A DNA stretch of 64,000 bases from Pseudocitrobacter vendiensis (GTDB taxonomy: Bacteria; Pseudomonadota; Gammaproteobacteria; Enterobacterales; Enterobacteriaceae). Location of the stretch: NCBI RefSeq assembly GCF_943590815.1, contig NZ_CALSBS010000008.1, positions 124,001 through 188,000 on the forward strand. Direction: 5' to 3'. Made by a program: the position numbers and the translations under genes. This document shows positions 49,731-59,467 of the stretch, piece after piece; position 1 is the first letter of the stretch, and the number at the start of each line of letters is the position of its first letter. Under the pieces are notes generated by a model. The model had not been told where the DNA came from. It did no database searches and saw nothing but the letters and a program-made list of their open reading frames with translations.

Positions 49731-49758
49731 AACGCCAGGGAAACCTGGCGTTTTCTTT
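49731..49758 (+). terminator. Terminator of purF
   Basis: AACGCCAGG-GAAA-CCTGGCGTT (49731-49752) followed by TTCTTTTC. Confidence 0.9.
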
Positions 49759-50110
49759 TCTATACCCCCAATCCTATCCCTCTCTTTTCGCAGTAATTTC
49801 GTCTTCCTCACATTTTTCAGAATCCGTTTTTCAATAGTGTGAACAAACCGGATAAACATCACTGCCATAAATTTTATAGTAGCGTCCATTAACCATTTTT
49901 AATGTGTGGATAATGCCAATTAGGGGTTAATGAGGTGGTAAGAAAAACTGCTTTCATTGGTTACAAAACCCTCTCGACCCTTCGTTTTGTCTATATGGCG
50001 GAGTAGTATGCTGCCAATAACCATAAAATAAATGTGGTCAATGGTGCGCCTTTTGCAACCTGCGAGAGGTGCAGAAGAAACCCAAGTCTTCGTTACGGAA
50101 TAACAACAAG
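49759..50110 (+). promoter_or_regulatory. Upstream region of the hyb operon
   Basis: About 350 bases without a gene between the purF terminator and hybO. It is AT-rich with TATAGTAG-like stretches near 49875 and 49990-50010 that could be -10 regions. I see no insertion sequence, integrase remnant or direct repeat marking how hyb came to lie here. Sites for FNR, ArcA or IscR, which govern hyb in E. coli, are not obvious by eye. Confidence 0.4.
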
Positions 50111-51229
50111 ATGACTGGAGATAACACCCTCAGCACTTCTCATGGCGTTAACCGCCGTGATTTTATGAAGCTTTGTGCAGCACTGGCCGCCACGATGGGG
50201 CTCAGTAGTAAAGCGGCCGCCGAGATGGCCGAATCAATCACCCGCCCGCAGCGTCCGCCGGTTATCTGGATTGGCGCGCAGGAGTGTACCGGATGCACGG
50301 AATCTCTGCTCCGCGCAACGCACCCCACCGTCGAAAACCTCGTGCTGGAGACTATCTCTCTGGAATACCACGAAGTGCTCTCCGCCGCCTTCGGCCATCA
50401 GGTTGAAGAGAACAAGCACAATGCCCTGGAAAAATACAAAGGTCAGTATGTGCTGGTGGTCGATGGCTCGATCCCGTTAAAAGATAACGGTATTTATTGC
50501 ATGGTCGCCGGTGAGCCGATTATCGACCATATCCGCAAAGCGGCAGAAGGTGCTGCGGCAATTATTGCAATTGGCTCCTGCGCTGCCTGGGGCGGCGTGG
50601 CGGCGGCGGGCGTTAACCCGACCGGCGCGGTAGGGCTTCAGGAAGCCTTGCCGGGCAAAACAATAATCAACATTCCTGGCTGCCCACCGAACCCGCACAA
50701 CTTCCTCGCGACCGTCGCGCATATCATCACCTTTGGTAAACCGCCGAAGCTCGATGCCAAAAATCGCCCAACCTTCGCCTATGGTCGTTTGATCCACGAA
50801 CACTGCGAACGCCGTCCGCACTTTGATGCAGGGCGCTTTGCCAAAGAGTTTGGCGATGAAGGTCACCGTCAGGGGTGGTGTCTGTACCACCTGGGCTGCA
50901 AAGGGCCGGAAACGTACGGCAACTGCTCAACGCTGCAATTCTGCGATGTTGGCGGCGTATGGCCGGTGGCGATTGGTCATCCGTGTTACGGCTGTAATGA
51001 AGAGGGCGTTGGTTTCCACAAAGGTATCCACCAACTGGCAACGGTTGAAAATCAAACACCGCGCGCGGAAAAACCCGATGTAGACCTGAAAGAGGGCGGC
51101 GAGATTTCAGCGGGCGCCGTGGGTTTACTGGGAGGCGTGGTTGGTCTGGTGGCGGGCGTCAGCGTGATGGCCGTTCGCGAGCTGGGGCGTCAGCAGAAGA
51201 AAGATAACACTGACTCACGGGGAGAATAA
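50111..51229 (+). CDS. hybO: Hydrogenase 2 small subunit HybO
   Basis: 372 residues, E. coli length, nearly identical. Twin-arginine signal [17 protein letters not shown]. Fe-S cluster ligands in [24 protein letters not shown] and [14 protein letters not shown]...[10 protein letters not shown]-terminal membrane anchor lies near 338-360 ([20 protein letters not shown]). Carries electrons from the HybC active site to HybA. The start at 50111 is the E. coli one; the frame extends upstream without support. Confidence 0.96.
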   Translation: MTGDNTLSTSHGVNRRDFMKLCAALAATMGLSSKAAAEMAESITRPQRPPVIWIGAQECTGCTESLLRATHPTVENLVLETISLEYHEVLSAAFGHQVEENKHNALEKYKGQYVLVVDGSIPLKDNGIYCMVAGEPIIDHIRKAAEGAAAIIAIGSCAAWGGVAAAGVNPTGAVGLQEALPGKTIINIPGCPPNPHNFLATVAHIITFGKPPKLDAKNRPTFAYGRLIHEHCERRPHFDAGRFAKEFGDEGHRQGWCLYHLGCKGPETYGNCSTLQFCDVGGVWPVAIGHPCYGCNEEGVGFHKGIHQLATVENQTPRAEKPDVDLKEGGEISAGAVGLLGGVVGLVAGVSVMAVRELGRQQKKDNTDSRGE

Positions 51230-51231
51230 CC

Positions 51232-52215
51232 GTGAACAGACGAAACTTTATTAAAGCTGCCTCCGGCGGCGCTTTGCTGCTGGGGGCTGCCCCTTCCGTG
51301 GCTCAGGCGGCGGAAAACCGCCCACCGATTCCGGGTTCGCTGGGGATGTTATATGACTCAACGCTTTGCGTCGGCTGCCAGGCCTGCGTGACCGAGTGTC
51401 AGAATATCAACTTCCCGGCGCGCAACCCGCAGGGCGAACAAACCTGGTCCAATAACGACAAACTGTCGCCCTATACCAATAACATCATTCAGGTGTGGCG
51501 CAGCGGAACAGGTGTCAACAAAGACAAGGAAGAGAACGGCTACGCCTACATCAAAAAGCAGTGCATGCACTGTGTAGACCCGAACTGCGTCTCTGTTTGC
51601 CCGGTCCAGGCGCTGCGAAAAGACCCCAAAACCGGCATTGTGCATTACAACAAAGATGTCTGCACCGGCTGCCGTTACTGCATGGTCGCATGCCCCTATA
51701 ACGTGCCGAAATACGATTACAACAACCCGTTTGGCGCGATTCACAAATGTGAACTGTGTAATCAGAAGGGTGTTGAACGTTTAGATAAAGGCGGATTGCC
51801 CGGCTGTGTCTCTGTTTGTCCGGCGGGTGCGGTGATTTTTGGCACACGCGAAGAGCTGATGGCGGAGGCGAAAAAACGTCTGGCCCTCAAGCCGGGAAGC
51901 GAATACCACTACCCGCGTCAGACCCTGAAAACAGGGGATACCTACCTGCATACGGTACCGAACTACCATCCACACCTTTACGGTGAGAAAGAGGGCGGCG
52001 GAACGCAGGTGCTGGTGTTGACCGGTGTGCCTTATGAGAATCTGGGCTTGCCGAAGCTGGATGAGCTCTCTACCGGGGCGCGTTCTGAACATGTCCAACA
52101 CACCGTTTATAAAGGCATGATGCTGCCGCTTGCTTTGCTGGCGGGGTTAACCGTGCTGGTGCGTCGCAATACCAAAAGCGGCCCTCACGACGGAGGAGAC
52201 GATCATGAGTCATGA
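51232..52215 (+). CDS. hybA: Hydrogenase 2 ferredoxin subunit HybA
   Basis: 327 residues, GTG start after GGGGAGAATAACC. Tat-like N-terminus [18 protein letters not shown]. Four [4Fe-4S] Cys clusters: [43 protein letters not shown] and CELCNQKG...[11 protein letters not shown]-terminal membrane helix ([16 protein letters not shown]). Links HybOC to HybB. Overlaps hybB by 11 bases. Confidence 0.96.
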   Translation: MNRRNFIKAASGGALLLGAAPSVAQAAENRPPIPGSLGMLYDSTLCVGCQACVTECQNINFPARNPQGEQTWSNNDKLSPYTNNIIQVWRSGTGVNKDKEENGYAYIKKQCMHCVDPNCVSVCPVQALRKDPKTGIVHYNKDVCTGCRYCMVACPYNVPKYDYNNPFGAIHKCELCNQKGVERLDKGGLPGCVSVCPAGAVIFGTREELMAEAKKRLALKPGSEYHYPRQTLKTGDTYLHTVPNYHPHLYGEKEGGGTQVLVLTGVPYENLGLPKLDELSTGARSEHVQHTVYKGMMLPLALLAGLTVLVRRNTKSGPHDGGDDHES

Positions 52216-53383
52216 TCCAAAACCGCTGGGCGGGAAAATTATCAGTAAGCCGATCATTATCTTCGCTCCGCTGGCAGTACTGTGCCTGATCATGATCGTT
52301 AAACGTCTGATCTGGGGATTGGGTTCCGTTTCGGATCTTAACGGCGGATACCCGTGGGGGATCTGGATCGCCTTCGATTTGTTGATCGGCACCGGCTTTG
52401 CCTGCGGCGGTTGGGCGCTGGCCTGGGCGGTGTATGTCTTCAACAAAGGGCGTTATCACCCGCTGGTGCGTCCGGCGCTGCTGGCCAGCCTGTTTGGCTA
52501 TTCGCTCGGCGGCCTGTCGATCACCATCGACGTTGGGCGTTACTGGAACCTGCCGTACTTTTATATTCCGGGGCACTTTAACGTTAACTCGGTGCTGTTT
52601 GAAACCGCCGTCTGTATGACCATCTATATCGGCGTAATGGCACTGGAGTTTGCGCCCGCGCTGCTGGAACGGATGGGCTGGAAGGTGCCGCTGAAGTTCC
52701 TCAATAAACTGATGTTCTTCATCATTGCGCTTGGCGCGCTGCTGCCAACCATGCACCAGTCTTCCATGGGGTCATTGATGATCTCGGCGGGCTATAAAGT
52801 GCATCCACTGTGGCAAAGCTACGAGATGCTGCCGCTCTTCTCGGTTTTGACCGCTTTCATCATGGGCTTCGCCATTGTGGTGTTTGAAGGTTCGCTGGTG
52901 CAAACCGGGTTACGGGGAAGAGGGCCGGATGAGAAATCGCTGTTTGTGAAGTTGATGAATACCGCCAGCGTATTGCTTGCGCTGTTCCTGGTATTGCGCG
53001 TCGGCGAGCTGGTTTATCGCCACAAACTGTCGTATGCCTTTGCGGGGGATTTCTACTCCTTCCTGTTCTGGCTGGAAGCGCTGCTGATGCTCTTCCCGCT
53101 GGTGGTACTGCGCGTCGGGAAACTGCGCAATGATTCGCGCATGCTTTACCTGTCCGCACTGAGTGCGCTGCTGGGCTGTGCGACCTGGCGTATCTCCTAT
53201 TCGCTGGTGGCATTCAACCCCGGTGGCGGCTACCACTACTTCCCAACCTGGGAAGAACTGCTGATTTCTATGGGTTTTGTGGCAATTGAGATTTGTGCAT
53301 ACATCCTGCTCATTCGTCTGTTGCCGATACTTCCCCCTTTAAAACAAAACGACAACAAGCGTCATGAGGCGAGTAAAGCATGA
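52205..53383 (+). CDS. hybB: Hydrogenase 2 integral membrane subunit HybB
   Basis: 392 residues, about ten membrane helices, NrfD/PsrC family ([32 protein letters not shown] is the family signature). Contains no haem motif; passes electrons to menaquinone with proton coupling. Overlaps hybC by 4 bases. Confidence 0.96.
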   Translation: MSHDPKPLGGKIISKPIIIFAPLAVLCLIMIVKRLIWGLGSVSDLNGGYPWGIWIAFDLLIGTGFACGGWALAWAVYVFNKGRYHPLVRPALLASLFGYSLGGLSITIDVGRYWNLPYFYIPGHFNVNSVLFETAVCMTIYIGVMALEFAPALLERMGWKVPLKFLNKLMFFIIALGALLPTMHQSSMGSLMISAGYKVHPLWQSYEMLPLFSVLTAFIMGFAIVVFEGSLVQTGLRGRGPDEKSLFVKLMNTASVLLALFLVLRVGELVYRHKLSYAFAGDFYSFLFWLEALLMLFPLVVLRVGKLRNDSRMLYLSALSALLGCATWRISYSLVAFNPGGGYHYFPTWEELLISMGFVAIEICAYILLIRLLPILPPLKQNDNKRHEASKA

Positions 53384-55083
53384 GCCAGAGAATTACGATT
53401 GACCCGGTAACCCGAATTGAAGGGCACCTGCGCATCGACTGCGAAATTGAAAATGGGGTGGTGTCTAAGGCCTGGGCGTCCGGCACCATGTGGCGCGGCA
53501 TGGAAGAGATTGTCAAAAATCGCGATCCGCGTGATGCCTGGATGATTGTGCAGCGTATCTGCGGCGTGTGCACCACCACGCATGCGATTGCATCTGTGCG
53601 TGCGGCGGAAAGCGCGCTGAAAATTGATGTGCCGGTGAATGCACAGCATATCCGCAATATTATTCTGGCGGCGCACACCACTCACGACCACATTGTGCAT
53701 TTTTATCAGCTCTCAGCGCTCGACTGGGTGGATATCACGTCAGCCCTGAAAGCTGACCCGGCGAAAGCCTCGGCGATGCTGACCGGCGTCTCAAGCTGGC
53801 ACCTGAACAGTGCGGAAGAGTTCACCAAAGTCCAGAACAAAATCAAGGACCTGGTGTCCAGCGGTCAGTTAGGCATTTTCGCCAACGGCTACTGGGAGCA
53901 CCCGGCGATGAAACTGCCGCCGGAAGTGAACCTGATTGCGGTGGCGCACTATTTACAGGCGCTGGAGTGCCAGCGTGACGCGAACCGCGTAGTGGCGCTG
54001 CTGGGCGGTAAATCACCGCATATTCAGAATCTTGCTGTCGGTGGGGTAGCGAACCCGATCAACCTGGATGGCCTGGGCGTGCTGAACCTTGAACGCCTGA
54101 TGTACATCAAATCCTTTATCGACAAACTGAGCGATTTTGTGGAGCAGGTTTATAAAGTCGATACGGCGGTTATTGCGGCGTTTTATCCGGAGTGGCTGGA
54201 GCGCGGTCGCGGGGCGGTAAACTATCTGGCAACGCCGGAATTCCCGACTGACGGTAAAAACGGCAGCTTCCTCTTCCCGGGCGGTTATATCACCAACAGT
54301 GACCTGTCGACCTATCGGCCTATCACTTCTCAGTCTGATGAATTCCTGATTAAAGGGATTCAGGAGAGTGCGAAGCACGCGTGGTATAAAGACGAATCGC
54401 CACAGGCGCCGTGGGAGGGCACTACCGTGCCGAACTATACCGGCTGGTCAGACGACGGAAAATACTCCTGGGTGAAATCCCCGACCTTCTACGGTAAAAC
54501 TGTCGAAGTGGGGCCGCTGGCGAATATGCTGTGCAAACTGGCGGCAAAACGCGAATCAACACACGCGAAGCTCAACGAAATCATCGCCATTTACACTAAG
54601 CTGACGGGTAAAACGCTGGGCGTTGAACAACTGCACTCAACGCTTGGTCGCATCATCGGGCGCACCGTTCACTGCTGCGAACTGCAACATATTCTTCAGC
54701 ACCAGTACAGCGCGCTGGTGACGAACATCGGCAAGGGTGACCATACCACCTTTGTGAAACCGAATATTCCGGCAACCGGTGAGTTTAAAGGCGTCGGCTT
54801 CCTCGAAGCGCCGCGCGGTATGCTGTCGCACTGGATGGTGATTAAAGACGGCATTATCAGCAACTACCAGGCGGTTGTACCTTCGACCTGGAACTCTGGC
54901 CCGCGTAATTTCAACGACGAAGTCGGCCCGTATGAACGTTCGCTGGTGGGTACGCCGGTCGCCGATCCAGAAAAACCGCTGGAAGTGGTACGCACGATTC
55001 ACTCCTTTGATCCGTGCATGTCCTGCGCGGTGCATGTGGTGGACGCCGACGGCAATGATGTTGTCGCGGTGAAGGTGCTGTGA
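53380..55083 (+). CDS. hybC: Hydrogenase 2 large subunit HybC
   Basis: 567 residues. The [NiFe] ligands are in RICGVCTTTH (L1) and DPCMSCAVH (L2). The last 15 residues after that His (VVDADGNDVVAVKVL) are the extension removed by HybD after metal insertion. No signal peptide: it is exported with HybO. Oxidises H2 in the periplasm. Confidence 0.97.
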   Translation: MSQRITIDPVTRIEGHLRIDCEIENGVVSKAWASGTMWRGMEEIVKNRDPRDAWMIVQRICGVCTTTHAIASVRAAESALKIDVPVNAQHIRNIILAAHTTHDHIVHFYQLSALDWVDITSALKADPAKASAMLTGVSSWHLNSAEEFTKVQNKIKDLVSSGQLGIFANGYWEHPAMKLPPEVNLIAVAHYLQALECQRDANRVVALLGGKSPHIQNLAVGGVANPINLDGLGVLNLERLMYIKSFIDKLSDFVEQVYKVDTAVIAAFYPEWLERGRGAVNYLATPEFPTDGKNGSFLFPGGYITNSDLSTYRPITSQSDEFLIKGIQESAKHAWYKDESPQAPWEGTTVPNYTGWSDDGKYSWVKSPTFYGKTVEVGPLANMLCKLAAKRESTHAKLNEIIAIYTKLTGKTLGVEQLHSTLGRIIGRTVHCCELQHILQHQYSALVTNIGKGDHTTFVKPNIPATGEFKGVGFLEAPRGMLSHWMVIKDGIISNYQAVVPSTWNSGPRNFNDEVGPYERSLVGTPVADPEKPLEVVRTIHSFDPCMSCAVHVVDADGNDVVAVKVL

Positions 55084-55577
55084 TGCGGATTTTAGTCTTA
55101 GGCGTTGGCAACATTTTGCTCACCGATGAGGCTATCGGCGTGCGTATTGTGGAGGCTCTGGAGCAGCGTTACATCCTGCCGGATTACGTCGAGGTGCTCG
55201 ACGGCGGTACGGCAGGCATGGAGCTACTGGGCGATATGGCCGATCGCGATCATCTGATTATCGCTGACGCTATCGTCTCACGCAAAAATACGCCGGGCAC
55301 GATTATGGTGTTGCGCGACGATGAGGTACCGGCGCTGTTTACCAATAAAATCTCCCCGCATCAGCTTGGGCTGGCCGACGTTCTGTCGGCTCTGCGCTTC
55401 ACGGGCGAGTTTCCGAAAAGACTCACCCTGGTGGGCGTAATCCCTGAATCGCTGGAGCCCCATATCGGTTTAACGCCAACCATAGAGGCGATGATTACGC
55501 CAGCGCTCGAGCAGGTGCTGCTGGCGCTGCGCGAATCGGGGGTTGAAGTGATTGCCCGGGAGGGAACGCATGTCTGA
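55083..55577 (+). CDS. hybD: Hydrogenase 2 maturation protease HybD
   Basis: 164 residues. Nickel-sensing endopeptidase with GVGNILLTDEAIGV, DGGTAGMELL and SPHQLGLADVL (metal ligands Glu, Asp, His). Cleaves HybC after its L2 His. The ATG overlaps the hybC stop by one base. Confidence 0.96.
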   Translation: MRILVLGVGNILLTDEAIGVRIVEALEQRYILPDYVEVLDGGTAGMELLGDMADRDHLIIADAIVSRKNTPGTIMVLRDDEVPALFTNKISPHQLGLADVLSALRFTGEFPKRLTLVGVIPESLEPHIGLTPTIEAMITPALEQVLLALRESGVEVIAREGTHV

Positions 55578-56061
55578 AGAAATCAGCGGTTTCTCAACGT
55601 CACCGCAGTTATTGGTGCAGGCGGCGTTTGAGGATGTGGCTCGCCGTTCAATGCATGACCTGGCGTTTCTGCACCCGTCAATGCCGGTCTCCGTGTCGAA
55701 CTTCACGCTCTTTGAAGGGCAATGGACCGGCTGCGTTATCACTCCGTGGATGCTGAGTGCGGTTATTTTTCCCGGCCCGGACCAGCGCTGGCCGCTGCGT
55801 ACCCTCAGTGAAAAGCTGGGGTTGCAACTGCCTTACGGCACCATGACCTTTACGGTCGGAGAACTGGAAGGCGTTTCGCAATATCTCTCTTGCTCGCTGA
55901 TGTCGCCGCTGCCTAAAACGCTCTCGGTGGAAGAAGGGCTTCGGCTGGTGGATGATTGCGCGCGGATGCTGCTTTCTCTTCCGGTAAGTAACCCGGATGC
56001 GCCGAGTATGGCAAGCCGTCGCTCGCTGCTGTTTGGCCGTCGGAGTGTCGCGGATGCATGA
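55570..56061 (+). CDS. hybE: Hydrogenase 2 chaperone HybE
   Basis: 163 residues. HupJ/HybE rubredoxin-like-family chaperone without Cys pairs: NFTLFEGQWTGCVITPWMLSAVIFPGP. Binds the HybO Tat signal and prevents early export. Overlaps hybD and hybF by 8 bases on each side. Confidence 0.94.
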   Translation: MSEEISGFSTSPQLLVQAAFEDVARRSMHDLAFLHPSMPVSVSNFTLFEGQWTGCVITPWMLSAVIFPGPDQRWPLRTLSEKLGLQLPYGTMTFTVGELEGVSQYLSCSLMSPLPKTLSVEEGLRLVDDCARMLLSLPVSNPDAPSMASRRSLLFGRRSVADA

Positions 56062-56395
56062 GCTGTCGCTGTGCCAGAGCGCAGTGGAAATCATCCAGCA
56101 GCAGGCCGCGCAGCACGGTGTTAACCGCGTAACGGGCGTATGGCTGGAGATCGGCGCGCTCTCCTGCGTGGAAGAGCGCGCTGTTCGCTTTAGCTTTGAT
56201 ATCGTCTGTCAGAACACCGTCGCGCAAGGCTGTGAATTGCATATTGAGTACCGCCCCGCGCAGGCCTGGTGCTGGGATTGCAGCCGCGCGGTTGAAATCA
56301 CCCAGCATGATGCGCGTTGCCCGCAGTGTGATGGTGCGAATTTGCGCGTCGATACGGGCGATTCGTTGCGGGTAAAAAGTATTGAAGTGGAATAA
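56054..56395 (+). CDS. hybF: Hydrogenase nickel-insertion protein HybF (HypA paralogue)
   Basis: 113 residues. N-terminal MHELSLCQSAVEII gives the nickel-binding His2. The zinc ribbon is CWDCSRAVEITQHDARCPQC. Delivers nickel with HypB, which is not encoded in the window. Confidence 0.95.
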   Translation: MHELSLCQSAVEIIQQQAAQHGVNRVTGVWLEIGALSCVEERAVRFSFDIVCQNTVAQGCELHIEYRPAQAWCWDCSRAVEITQHDARCPQCDGANLRVDTGDSLRVKSIEVE

Positions 56396-56407
56396 CCGGA
56401 GTTAATT

Positions 56408-56656
56408 ATGTGTATTGGCGTACCGGGCCAGGTGCTGGCCGTGGGTGAAGATATTCACCAGCTCGCGCAGGTGGAAGTCTGTGGCGTGAAGCGCGATGTG
56501 AATATTGCGCTTATCTGCGAAGGCGACACCGCCGACCTCGTTGGGCAGTGGGTGCTGGTGCACGTGGGGTTTGCCATGAGCATTATTGATGAAGCCGAAG
56601 CGCAGGCGACGCTGGCAGCGCTGCGGCAGATGGAGTATGACGAAACGTTAGCGTAA
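56408..56656 (+). CDS. hybG: Hydrogenase maturation protein HybG (HypC paralogue)
   Basis: 82 residues beginning [12 protein letters not shown] with the essential Cys2. Acts with HypD to build and deliver the Fe(CN)2CO group and as chaperone for the HybC precursor. Last gene of hybOABCDEFG; the HypB, D, E and F functions must come from elsewhere. Confidence 0.95.
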   Translation: MCIGVPGQVLAVGEDIHQLAQVEVCGVKRDVNIALICEGDTADLVGQWVLVHVGFAMSIIDEAEAQATLAALRQMEYDETLA

Positions 56657-56692
56657 GGAACGGTTTAATTTCGTTGAACTGGCCCAGGAGGC

Positions 56693-56698
56693 TATAAT
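56693..56698 (+). promoter_or_regulatory. Probable -10 element of ubiX
   Basis: TATAAT in GGCTATAATCC lies 40 bases before the ubiX start. The nearest TTGAAC is only 13 bases upstream, so a good -35 is lacking. It suggests ubiX keeps its own promoter beyond the hyb operon. Confidence 0.4.
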
Positions 56699-56737
56699 CC
56701 TGCTAAGTTGCAGCATTACGCAAAAAGGGCAGTCACA

Positions 56738-57307
56738 GTGAAACGACTTATTATTGGAATATCCGGTGCCAGCGGCGCAATTTATGGCGTACGCCTGCTT
56801 CAGGTTTTACGCGAAGTACCTGATATTGAAACACATCTGGTGATGAGCCAGGCCGCGCGGCAAACCCTTTCGCTGGAAACAGATCTCTCCTTGCGTGAGG
56901 TGCAGGCGCTGGCGGACGTCGTTCACGATGCCCGCGATATCGCCGCCAGCATTTCCTCAGGGTCCTTCAAAACCATGGGCATGGTGATTCTGCCGTGCTC
57001 AATGAAAACCCTTTCCGGCATTGTGAACAGCTATACCGATGGGTTACTGACGCGCGCGGCGGATGTCGTGCTCAAAGAGCGTCGCCCGCTGGTGCTCTGT
57101 GTGCGCGAAACCCCCTTGCATCTGGGGCATCTGCGCTTAATGACTCAGGCCGCCGAGATTGGCGCGGTGATTATGCCGCCTGTTCCGGCGTTTTATCATC
57201 GGCCGCAAACCATTGATGATATTATAAATCAGACAGTTAACCGCGTTCTCGATCTCTTCAATATCGACCTGCCGCAGGATCTCTTTACCCGCTGGCAAGG
57301 TGCCTGA
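56738..57307 (+). CDS. ubiX: Flavin prenyltransferase UbiX
   Basis: 189 residues from the GTG at 56738, E. coli length and N-terminus (KRLIIGISGASGAIYGVRLLQ). Other motifs: SSGSFKTMGMVILPCSMKTL and LVLCVRETPLHLGHLRLM. Makes prenylated FMN for UbiD in ubiquinone synthesis. Normally follows purF directly in E. coli. Confidence 0.96.
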   Translation: MKRLIIGISGASGAIYGVRLLQVLREVPDIETHLVMSQAARQTLSLETDLSLREVQALADVVHDARDIAASISSGSFKTMGMVILPCSMKTLSGIVNSYTDGLLTRAADVVLKERRPLVLCVRETPLHLGHLRLMTQAAEIGAVIMPPVPAFYHRPQTIDDIINQTVNRVLDLFNIDLPQDLFTRWQGA

Positions 57308-57309
57308 GC

Positions 57310-57326
57310 TGCACCAATGTGGTGCT
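57310..57326 (+). promoter_or_regulatory. NtrC-type enhancer box upstream of argT
   Basis: TGCACC-AATGT-GGTGCT matches the NtrC box of glnA (TGCACC-N5-GGTGCT). It lies about 200 bases upstream of the sigma-54 promoter of argT, a workable enhancer distance. Confidence 0.75.
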
Positions 57327-57339
57327 AATCTGTGCTTTT

Positions 57340-57361
57340 CGCCCTGTTGCAGGGCGATTTT
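57340..57361 (+). terminator. Terminator of ubiX
   Basis: CGCCCTG-TTG-CAGGGCG stem (57340-57356) followed by ATTTTG. Confidence 0.7.
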
Positions 57362-57512
57362 GTAACGCCGATCAAATCCTCGATATTTAATCACGTATTT
57401 TGCGTTTTACTGCTGCGGATTATGTGTCCGAACTGCTATCTTCCTATCTTGTTACCGTATTGCATCTTTTTATTAACAAATTTAACGTCAATGTCCGCGT
57501 TGACGATAAAGA

Positions 57513-57528
57513 TGGCATAAAAGCTGCA
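57513..57528 (+). promoter_or_regulatory. Sigma-54 promoter of argT
   Basis: TGGCATAAAAGCTGCA has the GG and GC doublets with exactly ten bases between, as required for -24/-12. It is 74 bases before the argT ATG. With the NtrC box upstream it gives nitrogen-limitation control. Confidence 0.75.
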
Positions 57529-57601
57529 CTGTTGGTCTGCAACACACAACACAACCTATTAGATAGCAGCTCACTGCATCACGATTTTTAAAGGGGTATG
57601 T

Positions 57602-58384
57602 ATGAAGAAGACGGTTCTGGCTCTCTCTTTACTGCTCGGTCTTGGCAGCGTGTCCAGCGCATTCGCCGCACTCCCGGAAAGTATCCGTATCGGCACCGAC
57701 ACCACCTATGCACCGTTTTCCTCGAAAGATGCCAAAGGCGATTTCATCGGCTTTGATATCGATCTGGGTAATGAAATGTGCAAACGCATGCAGGTCAAGT
57801 GTTCCTGGGTCGGCAGTGATTTTGATGCCCTGATCCCTTCCATGAAAGCGAAGAAAATCGACGCGATTATCTCTTCTCTCTCTATCACCGAAAAACGTCA
57901 GCAGGAGATTGCCTTCTCCGACAAGCTCTACGCGGCAGATTCTCGTCTGATTGCCGCAAAAGGTTCGCCTATCCAGCCAACGCTGGATTCGTTGAAAGGT
58001 AAGCACGTCGGCGTATTGCAGGGCTCGACTCAGGAAGCATACGCTAACCAAAACTGGCGCAGCAAAGGCGTTGATGTCGTCGCGTACCAGAACCAGGATC
58101 TGATCTACTCCGACCTGGCGGCGGGTCGTCTGGATGCCGCTTTGCAGGATGAAGTGGCCGCCAGTGAAGGTTTCCTTAAACAACCTGCCGGAAAGGATTT
58201 TGACTTCGCCGGGCCTTCCGTGAAGGACAAAAAATTCTTTGGCGATGGCACAGGCGTTGGGCTGCGTAAAGATGATGTCGAGCTGAAGCAGGCGTTTGAT
58301 AAAGCGCTTTCTGAACTCCGCGCCGATGGCACTTACGACAAAATGGCGAAGAAGTACTTTAACTTCAACGTCTACGGGGATTAA
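57602..58384 (+). CDS. argT: Lysine/arginine/ornithine-binding periplasmic protein
   Basis: 260 residues. Signal peptide [22 protein letters not shown]. Family 3 solute-binding protein: [28 protein letters not shown] and the ligand-contact stretch [20 protein letters not shown]. Delivers Lys/Arg/ornithine to HisQMP. A close paralogue of the adjacent HisJ. Confidence 0.96.
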   Translation: MKKTVLALSLLLGLGSVSSAFAALPESIRIGTDTTYAPFSSKDAKGDFIGFDIDLGNEMCKRMQVKCSWVGSDFDALIPSMKAKKIDAIISSLSITEKRQQEIAFSDKLYAADSRLIAAKGSPIQPTLDSLKGKHVGVLQGSTQEAYANQNWRSKGVDVVAYQNQDLIYSDLAAGRLDAALQDEVAASEGFLKQPAGKDFDFAGPSVKDKKFFGDGTGVGLRKDDVELKQAFDKALSELRADGTYDKMAKKYFNFNVYGD

Positions 58385-58390
58385 TTTCCC

Positions 58391-58429
58391 CGGCAGCATC
58401 AATGCACTTAAATGGTGCATTGATGCTGC
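58391..58429. repeat. Perfect 16-bp inverted repeat between argT and hisJ, enclosing an NtrC box
   Basis: GGCAGCATCAATGCAC and GTGCATTGATGCTGCC are separated by TTAAATG. As RNA this is a very stable hairpin right after argT. As DNA its centre is the NtrC box TGCACT-TAAAT-GGTGCA (58403-58419). The element may therefore both end or attenuate argT transcription and serve as part of the hisJ enhancer. Confidence 0.8.
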
Positions 58430-58454
58430 CAATGTTTCGAAGCTGTGCACCCTG

Positions 58455-58471
58455 TGCACAAAAGTGGTGCA
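58455..58471 (+). promoter_or_regulatory. Second NtrC box upstream of hisJ
   Basis: TGCACA-AAAGT-GGTGCA, centred 52 bases downstream of the first box in the hairpin and about 80 bases before the sigma-54 promoter. Paired boxes suit cooperative NtrC binding. Confidence 0.75.
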
Positions 58472-58550
58472 TTCCTGCATAAATACGCATTATTAGTGAG
58501 AAAAAAGCCAACAGACAGGGCAGAATGCTTTGCCATTCTGGGCTGAAAAG

Positions 58551-58566
58551 TGGCACGATAACTGCT
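58551..58566 (+). promoter_or_regulatory. Sigma-54 promoter of hisJQMP
   Basis: TGGCAC-GATAA-CTGCT matches the -24/-12 consensus; 51 bases before the hisJ ATG. Nitrogen control of this operon is known in Salmonella. Confidence 0.75.
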
Positions 58567-58616
58567 CAGGATTTTTTGGACAAACCCGCAGAAATCAAAG
58601 GCAGTCGAGGATAATT

Positions 58617-59399
58617 ATGAAAAAGCTGGCGTTATCTTTTTCTCTGGTATTGGCGCTTTCAAGCGCTTCGAGTGTTTTCGCAGCAATCCCACAAAAAGTA
58701 CGAATTGGCACTGACCCAACCTATGCACCGTTTGAATCAAAGAATGCGAAGGGTGAATTGATTGGTTTTGATATCGATCTGGCAAAAGAGCTGTGTAAAC
58801 GTATCCAGACACAATGTACCTTCGTTGAGAACCCGCTGGACGCGCTGATCCCCTCTCTGAAAGCGAAGAAAATCGATGCCATTATGTCTTCGCTGTCGAT
58901 CACCGAAAAACGTCAGCAGGAAATCGCGTTTACCGACAAACTGTATGCAGCAGACTCTCGCCTGGTTGTGAAAAAAGGCTCCCCGGTAACGCCTGATCTC
59001 GCCACGCTGAAAGGCAAACGCGTCGGCGTGCTGCAGGGGACTACTCAGGAAACTTACGGGAATGAACACTGGGCGGCAAAAGGCGTTGAGATTGTCTCTT
59101 ATCAGGGCCAGGACAACATCTACTCTGACCTGACGGCGGGCCGTATTGATGCGGCGTTCCAGGATGAAGTCGCGGCAAGCGAAGGTTTCCTGAAACAACC
59201 GATTGGTAAAGATTACGCGTTTGGTGGCCCATCCATCAAAGATGAAAAACTGTTTGGCGTGGGGACCGGTATGGGCCTGCGCAAAGAAGATAACGAACTG
59301 CGTGAAGCGCTGAATAAAGCGTTTGCTGAAATGCGTGCCGACGGTACGTACGACAAGCTGGCGAAGAAGTACTTCGATTTTAACGTATACGGCGAATAA
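58617..59399 (+). CDS. hisJ: Histidine-binding periplasmic protein HisJ
   Basis: 260 residues from ATG 58617 with GAGGA upstream. Signal peptide ends SSVFA. Same family and length as ArgT, sharing [27 protein letters not shown]. Binds histidine (and arginine) for HisQMP. Confidence 0.96.
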   Translation: MKKLALSFSLVLALSSASSVFAAIPQKVRIGTDPTYAPFESKNAKGELIGFDIDLAKELCKRIQTQCTFVENPLDALIPSLKAKKIDAIMSSLSITEKRQQEIAFTDKLYAADSRLVVKKGSPVTPDLATLKGKRVGVLQGTTQETYGNEHWAAKGVEIVSYQGQDNIYSDLTAGRIDAAFQDEVAASEGFLKQPIGKDYAFGGPSIKDEKLFGVGTGMGLRKEDNELREALNKAFAEMRADGTYDKLAKKYFDFNVYGE

Positions 59400-59413
59400 T
59401 TTTCGCTGACCAC

Positions 59414-59443
59414 CCGTCGCCCCGCCTCAGAATGGGGCGACGG
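59414..59443 (+). repeat. Stem-loop in the hisJ-hisQ gap
   Basis: CCGTCGCCCC (59414-59423) and GGGGCGACGG (59434-59443) form a perfect 10-bp stem with no T-run. At this place it probably stabilises the hisJ message relative to hisQMP, keeping binding protein in excess. In Salmonella a REP sequence is described in this gap. Confidence 0.7.
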
Positions 59444-59467
59444 TGATAATAAGACAGGGCAGGCTGA

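Noticed and set aside
57629-58480. 283-residue open frame opposite argT
   Set aside because: Antisense of a secure gene, and the matching frame opposite the paralogue hisJ shows similar sequence, as expected for shadows of paralogues.
57602-59399. argT/hisJ as a recent tandem duplication or assembly artefact
   Set aside because: The two differ throughout at protein and DNA level, have separate sigma-54 promoters and are the normal enterobacterial pair.
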